A stretch of 64,000 nt of DNA from an uncultured Paracoccaceae bacterium (lineage in GTDB: Bacteria > Pseudomonadota > Alphaproteobacteria > Rhodobacterales > Rhodobacteraceae), in assembly GCA_947497185.1 (NCBI GenBank), contig CANMFL010000001.1, positions 527,883 to 591,882 on the forward strand, given 5' to 3'. A program made the translations under genes and the position numbers. A model generated the notes under the pieces. It had not been told where the DNA came from and made no database searches. It saw nothing but the letters and a program-made list of their open reading frames with translations. Positions 45,030 through 54,709 of this stretch are shown piece by piece; within the stretch, counting starts at the first letter, position 1; each line of letters begins with the position of its first letter.

Positions 45030-47132
45030 TTACCGTGTGAACGCTTGGACGTTGCCCGCGTCCACGTTGATGATGTTGCCAGTTGATTTCGCGGATTGGT
45101 CTGACGCCAAGAAATACGCGGCTTCGGCAATATCTTCAGGTAATACGGACCGTTTCAGCAAAGAGCGGTCACGGTACATCGCTTCGAGCCCTTCTTTGTC
45201 GGTGCCGTAGGTCCCTGCCCGCTGGTCAAGCCATTCGCCCTGCCAGATTTTGCTGCCCTTCAGGACCGCATCTGGATTAACCACGTTGACGCGCACGCCC
45301 ATTGGCGCGCCTTCAAGAGCCAAGCAACGCGCGAGGTGGATTTCGGACGCTTTTGCTGTGCAATAGGCGGATGCGTTAGGCGATGCAGCAAGGCCGTTTT
45401 TCGATGCGACGAAGACGACAGCGCCGCCCATGTCTTGGACTTTGAACAATTTGAACGCTTCGCGGCTGACGAGGAAATAGCCAGTGGACAGGATCGCCAT
45501 GTTTTTGTTCCACAGGTCAAGGCTGGTCTCTTCGATCGGCGCGGAACTCGCGATGCCTGCGTTACTGACCAAGATGTCTACGCCGCCAAATTCTGCAGCG
45601 ATGTCACTGTACGCAGCGGCCACAGCGTCCTCATCGGTGACATTCATGTTCACAGTACGCACGACATCCGCGGAATAACGGGCGCTTAACCCCGCTTGGG
45701 TTTCGGCCAAGGCCGCGTCGTCGATATCGGCCAACATCACACAAGCACCTTCGCGCAAGTAACGCTCTGCCGTCGCCGCACCGATACCGCCAGCGCCACC
45801 CGTCACCAAGGCCACACGGCCCGCCATGGATTTCGGGGCTGGCATTCGCTGCAATTTCGCCTCTTCGAGCAACCAATATTCGATGTCGAATGCTTCTTGC
45901 TCAGGCAAGCCTTGGTATTCGGACACGGCATCCGCGCCGCGCATCACGTTAATCGCGTTCACGTAGAATTCGCCGGAAATCCGTGCCGTCGCTTTGTCTT
46001 TGGCAAAGGTGATCATGCCCACGCCGGGGATCAGGTAAACCACCGCATTTGGGTCGCGAATTGCGGGGCTGTCGTCTCTTTTGCAGCGATCATAATAGGC
46101 CTTATAGCCCACGCGGTACGCGGCCACAGCGTCAGCCAAACCTGCGAGCGTCGCATCAACGTCCGGTTTTGCCGGATCAAAATTTACGACCAACGGGCAA
46201 ATTTTCGTGCGCAAGAAATGGTCGGGGCAGGATGTGCCAAGAGCGGCGAGACGCTCCATATCTTTGGCGTTTACGAACTCAAGCACGGCGTCGCTGTCGG
46301 TGAAATGACCAACCATGTGCTGCTGGCCCGAGACCATGCCGCGAATGGCGGGCATCAAACGGGCAGCGGCGTCGCGGCGTTCATCTGCGGGCAGGCTTTT
46401 GTGAACCGCCCCGCCAAACGCATCCTTGCCTGCGGTTTCTTTTGCGAACCAATCCATTGCGGTTTGGATGATCTCGACGGTCAGCTCGTAGCACTCTTTT
46501 GCGTCATCGGCCCACGTGAACAAACCGTGGCTTTCCAGCACAACGCCTTTTGCATCGGGGTTCTTGGCGCAGAAATCAGACAACCACAGACCCAATTCGT
46601 AACCCGGTTTTTTCCATGGCAACCAACCGATAGTATCGCCGAAAATCTGTTGCGTCAGCGCCTTGCTGTCTTTTGCCGCTGCAATCGCGATGATCGCGTC
46701 CGGGTGCATGTGATCCACGTGTTTTTGCGGCACATAAGCATGAAGCGGTGTGTCGATGGACGCAGCACGCGGGTTCAGGTTGAACGTGCAGTGCGGCAGG
46801 TAAGCGACCATTTCGTCCTCGAACTCAACCCCGCGATAGATACCGCGTAGCGCGTTCAGTTTGTCCATATAGAGCGTCGAAAACCCGTCCATCTTGATCG
46901 ACCCAACATCACCGCCGGACCCTTTGACCCACAGCACCTCGACCATGTCGCCCGTCAGTGGATCTTTTTGTGTCACCTTTGCCGAAGTGTTGCCGCCGCC
47001 GTAGTTCGTGATTCTCTTGTCCGAGCCGAGCAAGTTCGAACGATACAGCAGTTTCTCTGGCTCGCTCATTTTGCTCGCGACAGAATCATCCCATTTGTTT
47101 TCAAGACGTTGGCTGTTTTCAGAAAGGGTCAT
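45030..47132 (-). CDS. rhaD: Bifunctional rhamnulose-1-phosphate aldolase / short-chain dehydrogenase
   Basis: Two enzymes are fused in 700 residues. The N-terminal part (about 1-400) is a class II aldolase of the RhaD/FucA type with zinc-binding His residues (HMHPD, about 133-137, and ESHGLF, about 200) and the early SNLLGSDKRITNYGGGNTSAK motif. The C-terminal part (about 425-695) is an SDR with TGGAGGIG and the YCTAK active-site pair. The aldolase would split L-rhamnulose 1-phosphate to dihydroxyacetone phosphate and L-lactaldehyde, which the SDR could then oxidise to lactate. The fusion is typical of alphaproteobacterial and Bacillus rhamnose operons. GGAG precedes the ATG. Confidence 0.94.
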   Translation of the reverse strand: MTLSENSQRLENKWDDSVASKMSEPEKLLYRSNLLGSDKRITNYGGGNTSAKVTQKDPLTGDMVEVLWVKGSGGDVGSIKMDGFSTLYMDKLNALRGIYRGVEFEDEMVAYLPHCTFNLNPRAASIDTPLHAYVPQKHVDHMHPDAIIAIAAAKDSKALTQQIFGDTIGWLPWKKPGYELGLWLSDFCAKNPDAKGVVLESHGLFTWADDAKECYELTVEIIQTAMDWFAKETAGKDAFGGAVHKSLPADERRDAAARLMPAIRGMVSGQQHMVGHFTDSDAVLEFVNAKDMERLAALGTSCPDHFLRTKICPLVVNFDPAKPDVDATLAGLADAVAAYRVGYKAYYDRCKRDDSPAIRDPNAVVYLIPGVGMITFAKDKATARISGEFYVNAINVMRGADAVSEYQGLPEQEAFDIEYWLLEEAKLQRMPAPKSMAGRVALVTGGAGGIGAATAERYLREGACVMLADIDDAALAETQAGLSARYSADVVRTVNMNVTDEDAVAAAYSDIAAEFGGVDILVSNAGIASSAPIEETSLDLWNKNMAILSTGYFLVSREAFKLFKVQDMGGAVVFVASKNGLAASPNASAYCTAKASEIHLARCLALEGAPMGVRVNVVNPDAVLKGSKIWQGEWLDQRAGTYGTDKEGLEAMYRDRSLLKRSVLPEDIAEAAYFLASDQSAKSTGNIINVDAGNVQAFTR

Positions 47133-47199
47133 CTTTTGTCTCCATGGACGGCAAGTTAATCGACGGTGTTGCCGACAAACTGTCGAGACGACCACCCCA

Positions 47200-47272
47200 A
47201 GTCAATCACTTTCAATCACAAACAATCATTCTGCACTGCAGCATGATTGAAGTTGCAAAAAAATGATTGACA
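47200..47272. promoter_or_regulatory. Rhamnose divergent promoter with five TGATTG operators
   Basis: CAATCA occurs at 47203-47208, 47213-47218 and 47223-47228, exactly 10 bp apart. The inverse hexamer TGATTG occurs at 47244-47249 and 47264-47269, exactly 20 bp apart. The outermost copies overlap TTGAC-type -35 boxes: TTGACA at 47267-47272 for rhaR on the plus strand, and TTGACT (complement of 47200-47205) for rhaD on the minus strand. Binding of the DeoR-type RhaR here would block both promoters. The pattern is seen; the regulator assignment is inference. Confidence 0.75.
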
Positions 47273-47318
47273 CATTGCCGCGACTCGTCTCAATTTGACC
47301 AAATCGAAAGGGCCAATC

Positions 47319-48131
47319 ATGCATGAAAAAGACCGCCACCGCGTTATCCTATCTGCCGTTCAGGATCGGTCTTTGGTCACTGTGATTGACCTGTGTGCGT
47401 TGACTGGTGCCTCGGAAGCCACCATTCGCCGCGACATTGGTACGCTAGATAAACACAAGCGCCTGCGTCGCGTGCGTGGCGGTGCTGAAGCGCTCACAAC
47501 CAAGCCGTTTGTTGGCCTCGCCGGACGCCCGTTTTCAGTCAACGAAACCATGAATATCGCAGAAAAGCAGGCCATTGCCGCTGCCGCAGTCGAGTTATGT
47601 GACGACGGCGAGCCGATCATTATTAACGGCGGCACCACGACATTTCAGATGGTGCATCCGCTGGCATCGCGCCGGATGCAGGTGTTTACCAACTCGTTCC
47701 CAATCGCGGAACATTTGCTCAAGAATACGAGCAACACCGTGATGTTATCGGGTGGCATTATCTACCGCGAACAAAACATTATCCTGTCGCCCTTCGACAA
47801 TGACGTGACCCGCAATTTTTACGCCAAGCGCATGTTCATGGGCGCACAAGGCATCGGGCCGCTTGGCTTGATGGAACAAGACCCGCTTTTGATCCAAGCT
47901 GAACAAAAGCTGATCGGCCAAGCGGAGGAATTGATTGTCCTCGTGGACAGCTCCAAGTTCGAGAACCGCTCTAGTTTGGTGCTTTGCCCGCTTGAAAGAA
48001 TTGACACAATTATCACCGACGACCGCATTGATGACCGCACCGCGGCTATGCTGGAATCCGCTGATATTTCACTGATCGTGGTGCCAACGGGCGCTGCGCA
48101 GAAAGACGGGGTGGCCTCGTCGCCAGCCTGA
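47319..48131 (+). CDS. rhaR: DeoR family transcriptional regulator of rhamnose catabolism
   Basis: The 270-residue protein has a DeoR winged helix (about 1-57; the recognition helix lies in GASEATIRRDIGTLD). The sugar-phosphate sensor domain follows, with INGGTTTFQM near residue 100 and a C-terminal VVPTG strand. DeoR proteins usually repress and are released by a phosphorylated sugar intermediate, here probably rhamnulose 1-phosphate. The ATG at 47319 has GAAAGGG in front. It starts the rhaRSTPQUK operon as in Rhizobium leguminosarum. Note that E. coli RhaR is an unrelated AraC-type activator. Confidence 0.92.
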   Translation: MHEKDRHRVILSAVQDRSLVTVIDLCALTGASEATIRRDIGTLDKHKRLRRVRGGAEALTTKPFVGLAGRPFSVNETMNIAEKQAIAAAAVELCDDGEPIIINGGTTTFQMVHPLASRRMQVFTNSFPIAEHLLKNTSNTVMLSGGIIYREQNIILSPFDNDVTRNFYAKRMFMGAQGIGPLGLMEQDPLLIQAEQKLIGQAEELIVLVDSSKFENRSSLVLCPLERIDTIITDDRIDDRTAAMLESADISLIVVPTGAAQKDGVASSPA

Positions 48132-48156
48132 TTGCAACCACTCCAGGGAGGAAACC

Positions 48157-49152
48157 ATGAGTGTACTGAAGAAATTGGCAACATCTGTTGCTCTGGCCGG
48201 CGCGATGCTCGGCACGCCAGCAATGGCCGAAGATGACGTGCGGATCGCAGTTGTGGTCAAGGCGCTCGGCATCGGGTTCTTTGAAGCCGCAGCACAAGGC
48301 GCAGAAGAGGCTGCCGCCGAACTGGGCAACGTCGAAATCATCTACACTGGTCCAACCGATACCACTGCTGAAGGTCAGATCGAAGTCATTAACGCGCTGA
48401 TCGCCCAACAGGTCGATGCGATTGCGATCTCTGCCAACGACACAGACGCGCTGGTGCCTGCGTTGCAACGCGCCATGCAGCGCGGCATCACAGTGATTAG
48501 CTGGGATTCCGGTGTTGCACCTGAGGGCCGTCAATTGCACCTGAACCCGTCGTCTAACCCATTGATCGGCAACATGATCATCAAGCTTGCAGCAGACCAC
48601 CTGCCTGAAGGCGGCGACGTTGCATTGCTGTCGGCGACAACCACATCGACCAACCAGAACATCTGGATGGAAGAAATGAACAAGGTCATGGGCGACTATC
48701 CTGGCGTGAATGTTGTGGCGACTGTTTACGGCGACGATCTGGCTGACAAATCTTACCGCGAGGCCACTGGCCTGATGCAGTCCTACCCTGATCTTGATGC
48801 GATCATCGCGCCAACATCCGTTGGTATCGTGGCTGCAGCACAGGCTGTTGTGGATGCTGGTAAAGTTGGCGAAGTCAACGTGACAGGTCTTGGCCTGCCG
48901 TCCGAAATGGCGGGTGCTATCGAGTCCGGTGCGTCGCAATCCTTTGCGATCTGGAACCCGATCGATCTGGGTTACTCTGCCACAATGCTGGCTTACGAGT
49001 TGAGCCAGAACGACATCGAAGCGGTCCCAGGTGCTGAAATTCCGATGGGCCGTATGGGCACGCTGACGCTAGACGACAGCAACGAAGGCGCGATGGCTGA
49101 TCCGTTTGTCTACGACGCCAGCAACATCGAAGACTTCAAGTCGATCTTCTAA
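48157..49152 (+). CDS. rhaS: Rhamnose ABC transporter substrate-binding protein
   Basis: This 331-residue periplasmic protein has a signal peptide (about 1-23, ending AMA-ED) and a type I sugar-binding fold of the RbsB/Peripla_BP_4 class. Evidence includes VVKALGIGFFEAAAQGAEEAA, the hinge region ALVPALQRA and AIISANDTDA-like segments of the ribose-binding protein group. It should capture L-rhamnose. A GGGAGG site precedes the ATG. It is followed by a stable hairpin before the ATPase gene, a common way of raising binding-protein levels over those of the membrane parts. Confidence 0.93.
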   Translation: MSVLKKLATSVALAGAMLGTPAMAEDDVRIAVVVKALGIGFFEAAAQGAEEAAAELGNVEIIYTGPTDTTAEGQIEVINALIAQQVDAIAISANDTDALVPALQRAMQRGITVISWDSGVAPEGRQLHLNPSSNPLIGNMIIKLAADHLPEGGDVALLSATTTSTNQNIWMEEMNKVMGDYPGVNVVATVYGDDLADKSYREATGLMQSYPDLDAIIAPTSVGIVAAAQAVVDAGKVGEVNVTGLGLPSEMAGAIESGASQSFAIWNPIDLGYSATMLAYELSQNDIEAVPGAEIPMGRMGTLTLDDSNEGAMADPFVYDASNIEDFKSIF

Positions 49153-49164
49153 AAACGCATCTCT

Positions 49165-49192
49165 AGCCCGATACCATCATCGGTGTCGGGCT
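49165..49192 (+). terminator. Hairpin between rhaS and rhaT
   Basis: AGCCCGATACC (49165-49175) pairs with GGTGTCGGGCT (49182-49192) over 11 positions with one T-G wobble and a 6-nt loop. It lies 12 bp after the rhaS stop and lacks a T tract, so a partial stop or 3'-end protection of rhaS mRNA is more likely than full termination. Confidence 0.6.
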
Positions 49193-49229
49193 GGTTGCCA
49201 CTACTCTCACCTACTGCATGAGGTTGCCA

Positions 49230-50777
49230 ATGACGACGCATACCGCGCCCGCCAATCGATCTGACGTGTCGCCCGTTGTTTCAATGGACATGATCACGAA
49301 AACCTTTCCGGGTGTCACCGCATTGGACCGCGTTAAGCTGGACCTCTACCCCGGCCAAGTGACCGCTCTTGTTGGTGAAAATGGCGCAGGTAAATCCACT
49401 ACAGTCAAAATCCTGACGGGCATTTACCAGACCGACGGCGGCACGATCCGTATTGACGACGCGCCTGTGTCCTTTGCATCGCCCAATGACGCGGCCACGG
49501 CTGGCATCACCGCAATCCATCAGGAAACCGTGCTGTTTGACGAATTGTCCGTCGCAGAAAACATTTACATCGGCCACGCGCCCCGCACCCGCTTTGGTCT
49601 GATCGATACCGCCGCCATGCACGCCGCAGCCGCCAAACTGCTGGACGAGATCGGCGCCCCATTTAGCAGCCACACCCAGTTGCGCGACCTTGGTATTGCC
49701 AACAAACACCTCGTCGCAATCGCCCGCGCCTTGTCGGTGGACGCCCGTGTTGTGATCATGGACGAACCGACGGCCGCGCTGTCACACAAAGAGATCGAAG
49801 AGCTTTACGCGCTTGTCGAGACATTGAAATCCCAAGGCAAAGCGATCCTGTTCATCAGCCACAAATTCGATGAAATCTTCCGGATCGCGGATCGGTTCAC
49901 CGTGTTTCGTGACGGGGCTTTTGTCGGCGACGGTTTGATCGCTGATATCACCGAAGACGCGCTGGTCACGTTGATGGTTGGCCGCTCTGTCGATCAGATT
50001 TTCCCCGATCGCGCCCACACACCCGGCGACGAAGTCCTGAAGGTCGTGGGGTATTCACACCCAACTGAATTTGCCGACATTACTTTCACGCTCAACCGTG
50101 GCGAAATCCTTGGATTTTACGGCTTGGTTGGGGCTGGTCGCTCTGAATTCATGCAATCGCTGTTCGGGATCACCAAACCGACCAAAGGCGTGTGCCGGAT
50201 CAATGGCGACATCAAAATTATCCGCTCGCCCGCTGACGCCGTGAACAATGGCATCGTTTACGTCCCCGAAGATCGCGGCAAACAAGGCGCTGTCATCGGA
50301 TTGCCTATCTTCCAAAACATCACCTTGCCGTCGCTTGGCCGGACATCATCGCGCGGGTTCCTGAAACTTGCCGAAGAATTCAAACTCGCACGGGAATACG
50401 CCGCACGGCTGGACCTACGGGCCGCCTCGCTTGATCAAGACATTGGCAACCTGTCGGGGGGCAACCAGCAAAAGGTTGTCATCGCCAAATGGCTCGCCAC
50501 CCAACCCCAAGTCATCATCCTCGATGAGCCGACCAAAGGTATCGACATTGGCTCCAAAGCCGCCGTGCATGACTTCATGGCCGAACTCGCGGCCCAAGGA
50601 TTGTCGGTCATCATGGTCAGCTCGGAAATCCCCGAAATTATCGGCATGTCGGATCGTGTGATCGTCATGCGCGACGGGCTGATCGCCTCTGAATTATCGG
50701 GTGACGAATTGACCCCTGAAACCTTGGTGCGCCATGCGGCAGGCATCACCACATCGACAGAAGGTACAGCCCCATGA
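49230..50777 (+). CDS. rhaT: Rhamnose ABC transporter ATP-binding protein (two ATPase domains)
   Basis: The 515-residue protein joins two ABC domains as in RbsA. The first has Walker A GENGAGKSTT (about 52-61) and signature-Walker B with VVIMDEPTAALSHKE. The second has the reduced P-loop GLVGAGRSE (about 302-310), typical of sugar importers, and LSGGNQQKVVIAKWL plus VIILDEPTKGID. The ATG at 49230 has a GAGG site; an upstream ATG at 49218 overlaps this site. In this operon RhaT is the ATPase, unlike E. coli RhaT, which is a proton symporter. It overlaps rhaP by 4 bp. Confidence 0.95.
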   Translation: MTTHTAPANRSDVSPVVSMDMITKTFPGVTALDRVKLDLYPGQVTALVGENGAGKSTTVKILTGIYQTDGGTIRIDDAPVSFASPNDAATAGITAIHQETVLFDELSVAENIYIGHAPRTRFGLIDTAAMHAAAAKLLDEIGAPFSSHTQLRDLGIANKHLVAIARALSVDARVVIMDEPTAALSHKEIEELYALVETLKSQGKAILFISHKFDEIFRIADRFTVFRDGAFVGDGLIADITEDALVTLMVGRSVDQIFPDRAHTPGDEVLKVVGYSHPTEFADITFTLNRGEILGFYGLVGAGRSEFMQSLFGITKPTKGVCRINGDIKIIRSPADAVNNGIVYVPEDRGKQGAVIGLPIFQNITLPSLGRTSSRGFLKLAEEFKLAREYAARLDLRAASLDQDIGNLSGGNQQKVVIAKWLATQPQVIILDEPTKGIDIGSKAAVHDFMAELAAQGLSVIMVSSEIPEIIGMSDRVIVMRDGLIASELSGDELTPETLVRHAAGITTSTEGTAP

Positions 50778-51754
50778 TGCGTCACATTCCCGTCCGCGAA
50801 GCCATTCTGGCCAGCGCGATTTTGCTGCTGATTGTCTTGATCGCATCACGGTTTGCGGGCTTTGTTACGCCTGCAAATTTGGCCAATGTGTTTAACGACA
50901 CGGCCCCGCTGATCATTCTGGCCTTGGGGCAAATGGTCGTTATTTTGACGCGCTGCATCGACCTGTCCGTCGCTGCCAACCTTGCGTTGACGGGCATGGC
51001 CGTGGCGATGATTAACGTCGCATTTCCCGGTTTGCCGATCCCTTTTATCCTCGCCATTGCCGTCACACTTGGTGCGATGATGGGGGCTATCAACGGGGTG
51101 CTTGTTTGGAAGCTCAACATTCCACCGATTGTTGTGACGCTTGGCACAATGACAATCTTTCGCGGGATTATCTTTTTGATTTCAGACGGTAAATGGGTGA
51201 ATTCCCATGAAATGAGCCCCGCCTTCACTGGTTTCCCACGCGCCGCATTTCTCGGTCTGCCCGTGTTGTCATGGATCGCAATTATCACGGTTATAGCCTT
51301 CGGCGTGATGATGTCCCGTACCCAATTCGGACGGTCAATTTTCGCAGTTGGTGGCAACCCGCATGCGGCGGTTTACACAGGTATTAACGTGGGCCGCACG
51401 CAGTTCGGCGCCTTTGTCGTGTCGGGTGCATTGGCCGGATTAACCGGATATCTTTGGGTCGCTCGCTACGCGGTCGCCTATGTCGATATTGCGGGCGGTT
51501 TCGAGTTGGAAGTCGTCGCCGCGTGCGTCATCGGCGGTATTTCTATCGCTGGCGGAATCGGGTCCGTGGGCGGTGCCGTGCTGGGCGCAATCTTCCTTGG
51601 CGTGGTAAAAAACGCGCTGCCTGTCGTGAATATCTCGCCGTTTTGGCAGCTTGCGATTTCCGGCTCTGCAATCCTGATCGCGGTGGCCTTTAACGCACGA
51701 TCTGGTCGCACCAAAGGCCGCATTATCCTCAAATCCGCCGAGGTCACGCAATGA
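50774..51754 (+). CDS. rhaP: Rhamnose ABC transporter permease RhaP
   Basis: The 326-residue inner-membrane protein of the RbsC/BPD_transp_2 family has eight to ten membrane helices. Conserved stretches include LGQMVVILTRCIDLSVAANLALTGM, NIPPIVVTLGTMTIFRG and VAACVIGGISIAGGIGSVGGAVLGA. It forms half of the rhamnose channel together with RhaQ. Overlaps of 4 bp with rhaT and rhaQ show translational coupling. Confidence 0.95.
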   Translation: MMRHIPVREAILASAILLLIVLIASRFAGFVTPANLANVFNDTAPLIILALGQMVVILTRCIDLSVAANLALTGMAVAMINVAFPGLPIPFILAIAVTLGAMMGAINGVLVWKLNIPPIVVTLGTMTIFRGIIFLISDGKWVNSHEMSPAFTGFPRAAFLGLPVLSWIAIITVIAFGVMMSRTQFGRSIFAVGGNPHAAVYTGINVGRTQFGAFVVSGALAGLTGYLWVARYAVAYVDIAGGFELEVVAACVIGGISIAGGIGSVGGAVLGAIFLGVVKNALPVVNISPFWQLAISGSAILIAVAFNARSGRTKGRIILKSAEVTQ

Positions 51755-52764
51755 CAAATACTACCCAAACACGCCATATTCCTGACCGTCTGCACAGCCG
51801 CGCCGCCCGTCTTTTCAAGAGCTGGGAAGCGTTGCTTTTCGCCGTGGCAATCGCGATTTTCGTGGTTAACAGCTTTGCGTCACCTTACTTTCTGAACGCA
51901 TGGAACCTCAGCGACGCGACGTTCAACTTTACCGAAAAAGCGATGATCGCCTTTGCCATGGCATTGCTGATTATCTCGGGCGAAATCGACTTGTCGGTCG
52001 CGTCCATCATCGCGCTTGCCAGCACCGCGATGGGACTTGCCGTGCAATACGGTGCGGGCACGCCAGAATTGGTCGCGATTGGCCTGACTGTCGGGCTACT
52101 GTGCGGCGCGTTTAACGGGGTCTTTGTCACCATATTGGGACTACCATCCATCGTTGTGACCATCGGCACCATGAGCTTGTTTCGCGGCATCAGCTACATC
52201 ATCCTCGGCGACGATGCGTTTCGCGGCTATCCCACCAGCTTTAGCTGGTTCGGCCAAGGCTACATCTATTGGGTGTTCACCGTCGAGATGCTGTTTTTCG
52301 TCATTATTGCCATCGTTTATGCTGTATTGCTGCACAAAACCAACTTTGGCCGCGCCGTTTATGCCATCGGCAACAACCCCACAGGGGCGTTATTCAGCGG
52401 CATCCGCGTCGCCCGCGTCAAGTTCATTTTGTTCCTACTCACGGGCTTGATGTCCGGCGTCGCGGCGATCTGCCTCACCTCGCGGCTCGGGTCCACGCGA
52501 CCCAGTATCGCCACGGGCATGGAGCTGGAAGTCGTCACGATGGTCGCCCTCGGCGGCGTCAATATCCTTGGCGGATCGGGCACAATTCCGGGTGTCGTGA
52601 TCGCAGCATTTGTCATGGGATTGGTGACATTCGGGCTTGGATTGCTCAACGTGCCGGGCATCGTTATGTCGATCTTTATCGGCCTGTTGTTGATCGGCGT
52701 TATCGCCTTGCCGCGCCTCTGGGCGATGGTAGCTGCACAGCGCAAAGCACGGAAAATCGCATGA
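51751..52764 (+). CDS. rhaQ: Rhamnose ABC transporter permease RhaQ
   Basis: The second RbsC-type permease has 337 residues and shares the family's strings with Rha[36 protein letters not shown] and [20 protein letters not shown]. The N-terminal 20 residues are basic and cytosolic. Two different permease genes in one sugar operon fit a heterodimer, as in rhizobial rhamnose uptake. It overlaps rhaP and rhaU by 4 bp each. Confidence 0.95.
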   Translation: MTNTTQTRHIPDRLHSRAARLFKSWEALLFAVAIAIFVVNSFASPYFLNAWNLSDATFNFTEKAMIAFAMALLIISGEIDLSVASIIALASTAMGLAVQYGAGTPELVAIGLTVGLLCGAFNGVFVTILGLPSIVVTIGTMSLFRGISYIILGDDAFRGYPTSFSWFGQGYIYWVFTVEMLFFVIIAIVYAVLLHKTNFGRAVYAIGNNPTGALFSGIRVARVKFILFLLTGLMSGVAAICLTSRLGSTRPSIATGMELEVVTMVALGGVNILGGSGTIPGVVIAAFVMGLVTFGLGLLNVPGIVMSIFIGLLLIGVIALPRLWAMVAAQRKARKIA

Positions 52765-53078
52765 CCGAACGCCACGTTTTCCGCATGAAGTTGAACGACG
52801 GCATGGTTCACGAATACCGCCGCCGTCACGATGAAATCTGGCCAGAATTGGTGGCGCTGTTGCACGCCGCAGGTGTCAGCGATTATTCGATTCACCTTGA
52901 TGACGCGACGGGCCACCTGATTGGCGTTCTGACACGAACGGCGGATCACACGATGGACGCCCTACCCGATCATCCTATCATGCAAAAATGGTGGGCGCAC
53001 ATGGCCGATATTATGGACACCGGACCGGACAACGCGCCAGTCGCCGCGACCCTCACACCAGTGTTCCACATGCCATGA
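52761..53078 (+). CDS. rhaU: L-rhamnose mutarotase
   Basis: The 105-residue protein (also called RhaM) interconverts the anomers of L-rhamnose, supplying the form used by the isomerase. The family signature [12 protein letters not shown] (about 18-29) contains the catalytic His, and DYSIHLD and a WW pair ([10 protein letters not shown]) complete the pattern. The ATG at 52761 overlaps the rhaQ stop; a longer frame upstream reads through rhaQ. It overlaps rhaK by 4 bp. Confidence 0.95.
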   Translation: MTERHVFRMKLNDGMVHEYRRRHDEIWPELVALLHAAGVSDYSIHLDDATGHLIGVLTRTADHTMDALPDHPIMQKWWAHMADIMDTGPDNAPVAATLTPVFHMP

Positions 53079-54445
53079 CGACGCCGCGCAATATCGCCGT
53101 GATCGATATCGGCAAAACCAATGCGAAACTCGCGCTTGTTGACCTAACGTCGCTGACTGAACTGGCCGTCGTGACGAGCCCGAATACCGTGCAAGCAGGA
53201 CCGCCATACCCGCACTATGACGTCGACGGACATTGGAGGTTTTTGCTCGATGCTTTGGCGCAGTTTCACGCCGATCACGGCATTGATGCGATTTCGATCA
53301 CGACGCATGGCGCTTGCGCTGCGTTGCTGGATAACGACGGCAATTTGGCTGCCCCGATCCTAGATTATGAACCCCCCTACCCCGCAGACACTGTCGCGGC
53401 ATACGCCAAGATCAAACCGGATTTTGCCCTGACAGGATCACCCACGCTCGCGGGTGGGTTGAACATCGGCGCACAGCTTCACTGGCAGTTTTCAACCGAC
53501 CCAAGCCTGCGTGATCGCACGGCCCAGATCGTGACTTATCCGCAGTATTGGGGGCATCGTTTGACAGGCGTCGCCGCTGCTGATGTGACCTCAATCGGAT
53601 GTCACACCGACCTTTGGCAGCCACGCGACGGCACTTTTTCCGAACTCCCCAAAGCATTGGGCATAAAAGGCAAAATAGCGCCTGTACGGCAATCGACGGA
53701 CATTCTGGGAACTATTTTGCCAGAGATTGCAGCCGTGACTGGCCTGTCCACGGACACTCCGGTTTGCGTCGGCATACACGATTCCAACGCGTCGCTTTAC
53801 CCGCATATATTGACGCAAGACGCGCCATTTTCGGTCGTTTCTAGTGGTACATGGGTCATCGTAATGGCCGTCGGCGGCAGTGATCCGCAGCTTGATCCGA
53901 CACGTGATAGCCTGATGAACGTCAATGCGCTGGGGAACGCCGTTCCAAGTGCGCGGTTCATGGGTGGTCGCGAATACGAAGTGATCCAAAGCGGCCAAAA
54001 CCAGCCGCCAACGGAGGCTGAAATCCAAGACGTGCTGACGTCGTCGCTGATGATCCTGCCCGCCGTCGAGCCTAAAACCGGACCTTACCAAGGACGGCAA
54101 ATGTCGTGGACTGGCGACGAGCCTGACGTGGGAACGGGGCACAGATCGGCTGCGGTGTCGTTCTACCTCGCGCTGATGACGGACACCTGTTTGCGGCTGA
54201 CCGGAGCCAAAGGCCCCACGATTGTCGAAGGCCCGTTTGCGCGAAATCCAGAATTTATCGCGATGCTAGAGGCCGCGACTGGCCGACCTGTGATGAAAAG
54301 CGACGCAGCCACAGGAACCAGCATCGGTGCGGCGTTGCTATTCGGACAAAGCGACGGGCTGGTCCCCCCGATTCAATCCGCAGCACGCGCCGATTTGGGG
54401 ACGTTCAAGGCTTATGCAGAGGCATGGCGTGCGCGTCTAGATTAA
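53075..54445 (+). CDS. rhaK: Rhamnulokinase (FGGY family)
   Basis: The kinase phosphorylates L-rhamnulose at C1, giving the substrate of the RhaD aldolase. The 456-residue protein has the N-terminal ATP-binding motif [15 protein letters not shown] (about 8-22), a catalytic-type DYEPPYP region, [13 protein letters not shown] and a C-terminal ATPase-core helix with [12 protein letters not shown]. In rhizobia RhaK is also needed for rhamnose uptake, which might apply here as well. It is the last gene of the rha operon. Confidence 0.92.
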   Translation: MTTPRNIAVIDIGKTNAKLALVDLTSLTELAVVTSPNTVQAGPPYPHYDVDGHWRFLLDALAQFHADHGIDAISITTHGACAALLDNDGNLAAPILDYEPPYPADTVAAYAKIKPDFALTGSPTLAGGLNIGAQLHWQFSTDPSLRDRTAQIVTYPQYWGHRLTGVAAADVTSIGCHTDLWQPRDGTFSELPKALGIKGKIAPVRQSTDILGTILPEIAAVTGLSTDTPVCVGIHDSNASLYPHILTQDAPFSVVSSGTWVIVMAVGGSDPQLDPTRDSLMNVNALGNAVPSARFMGGREYEVIQSGQNQPPTEAEIQDVLTSSLMILPAVEPKTGPYQGRQMSWTGDEPDVGTGHRSAAVSFYLALMTDTCLRLTGAKGPTIVEGPFARNPEFIAMLEAATGRPVMKSDAATGTSIGAALLFGQSDGLVPPIQSAARADLGTFKAYAEAWRARLD

Positions 54446-54472
54446 CCACAGCACCGTCCAAATTGCCGAACC

Positions 54473-54505
54473 GGTACAGAGGGCGCGCCGCGCTACGTCT
54501 GTACC
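54473..54505 (+). terminator. Possible terminator-like stem after rhaK
   Basis: GGTACAGA (54473-54480) and TCTGTACC (54498-54505) form a perfect 8-bp stem whose 17-nt loop contains the palindrome GGCGCGCC. It starts 27 bp after the rhaK stop. There is no T run, so termination would be weak or protein-assisted. Confidence 0.45.
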
Positions 54506-54570
54506 ATTTGTGTCACGTCACCGGATGCATCCCAATGGTTCCAAACGGACTTCGCCTTATGGTTGTTGCA

Positions 54571-54585
54571 TGTTAGCGGCTAACA
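54571..54585. promoter_or_regulatory. Palindrome upstream of the Hpt/polysaccharide operon
   Basis: TGTTAGC (54571-54577), G, GCTAACA (54579-54585) is a perfect 7-bp inverted repeat with a single central base, 125 bp upstream of the first gene. A GTTAAC hexamer follows near 54611. Both could be binding sites of a regulator for the operon; the regulator is unknown. Confidence 0.45.
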
Positions 54586-54709
54586 GCGTAATCTGAAATA
54601 TGTAAACAAACGGTTAACGATTGTATCATAATCCCCCACAGTAACGCGCTCGGCTTTCGGATTTTCACTCGATCCATAGCTGATATGTCCCAATGACGCG
54701 AAACCTAGT

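Noticed and set aside
45696..46850. 384-codon open frame on the plus strand opposite rhaD
   Set aside because: Antisense shadow of the aldolase-dehydrogenase gene with no recognisable motif.
48046..48939. 297-codon open frame on the minus strand opposite rhaR/rhaS
   Set aside because: Antisense of the binding-protein gene; composition is shadow-like.
52269..52760. N-terminal extension of rhaU by 164 codons
   Set aside because: It is a shifted reading of rhaQ; the mutarotase fold begins at the ATG at 52761, which overlaps the rhaQ stop in the same way as the other genes of the operon.
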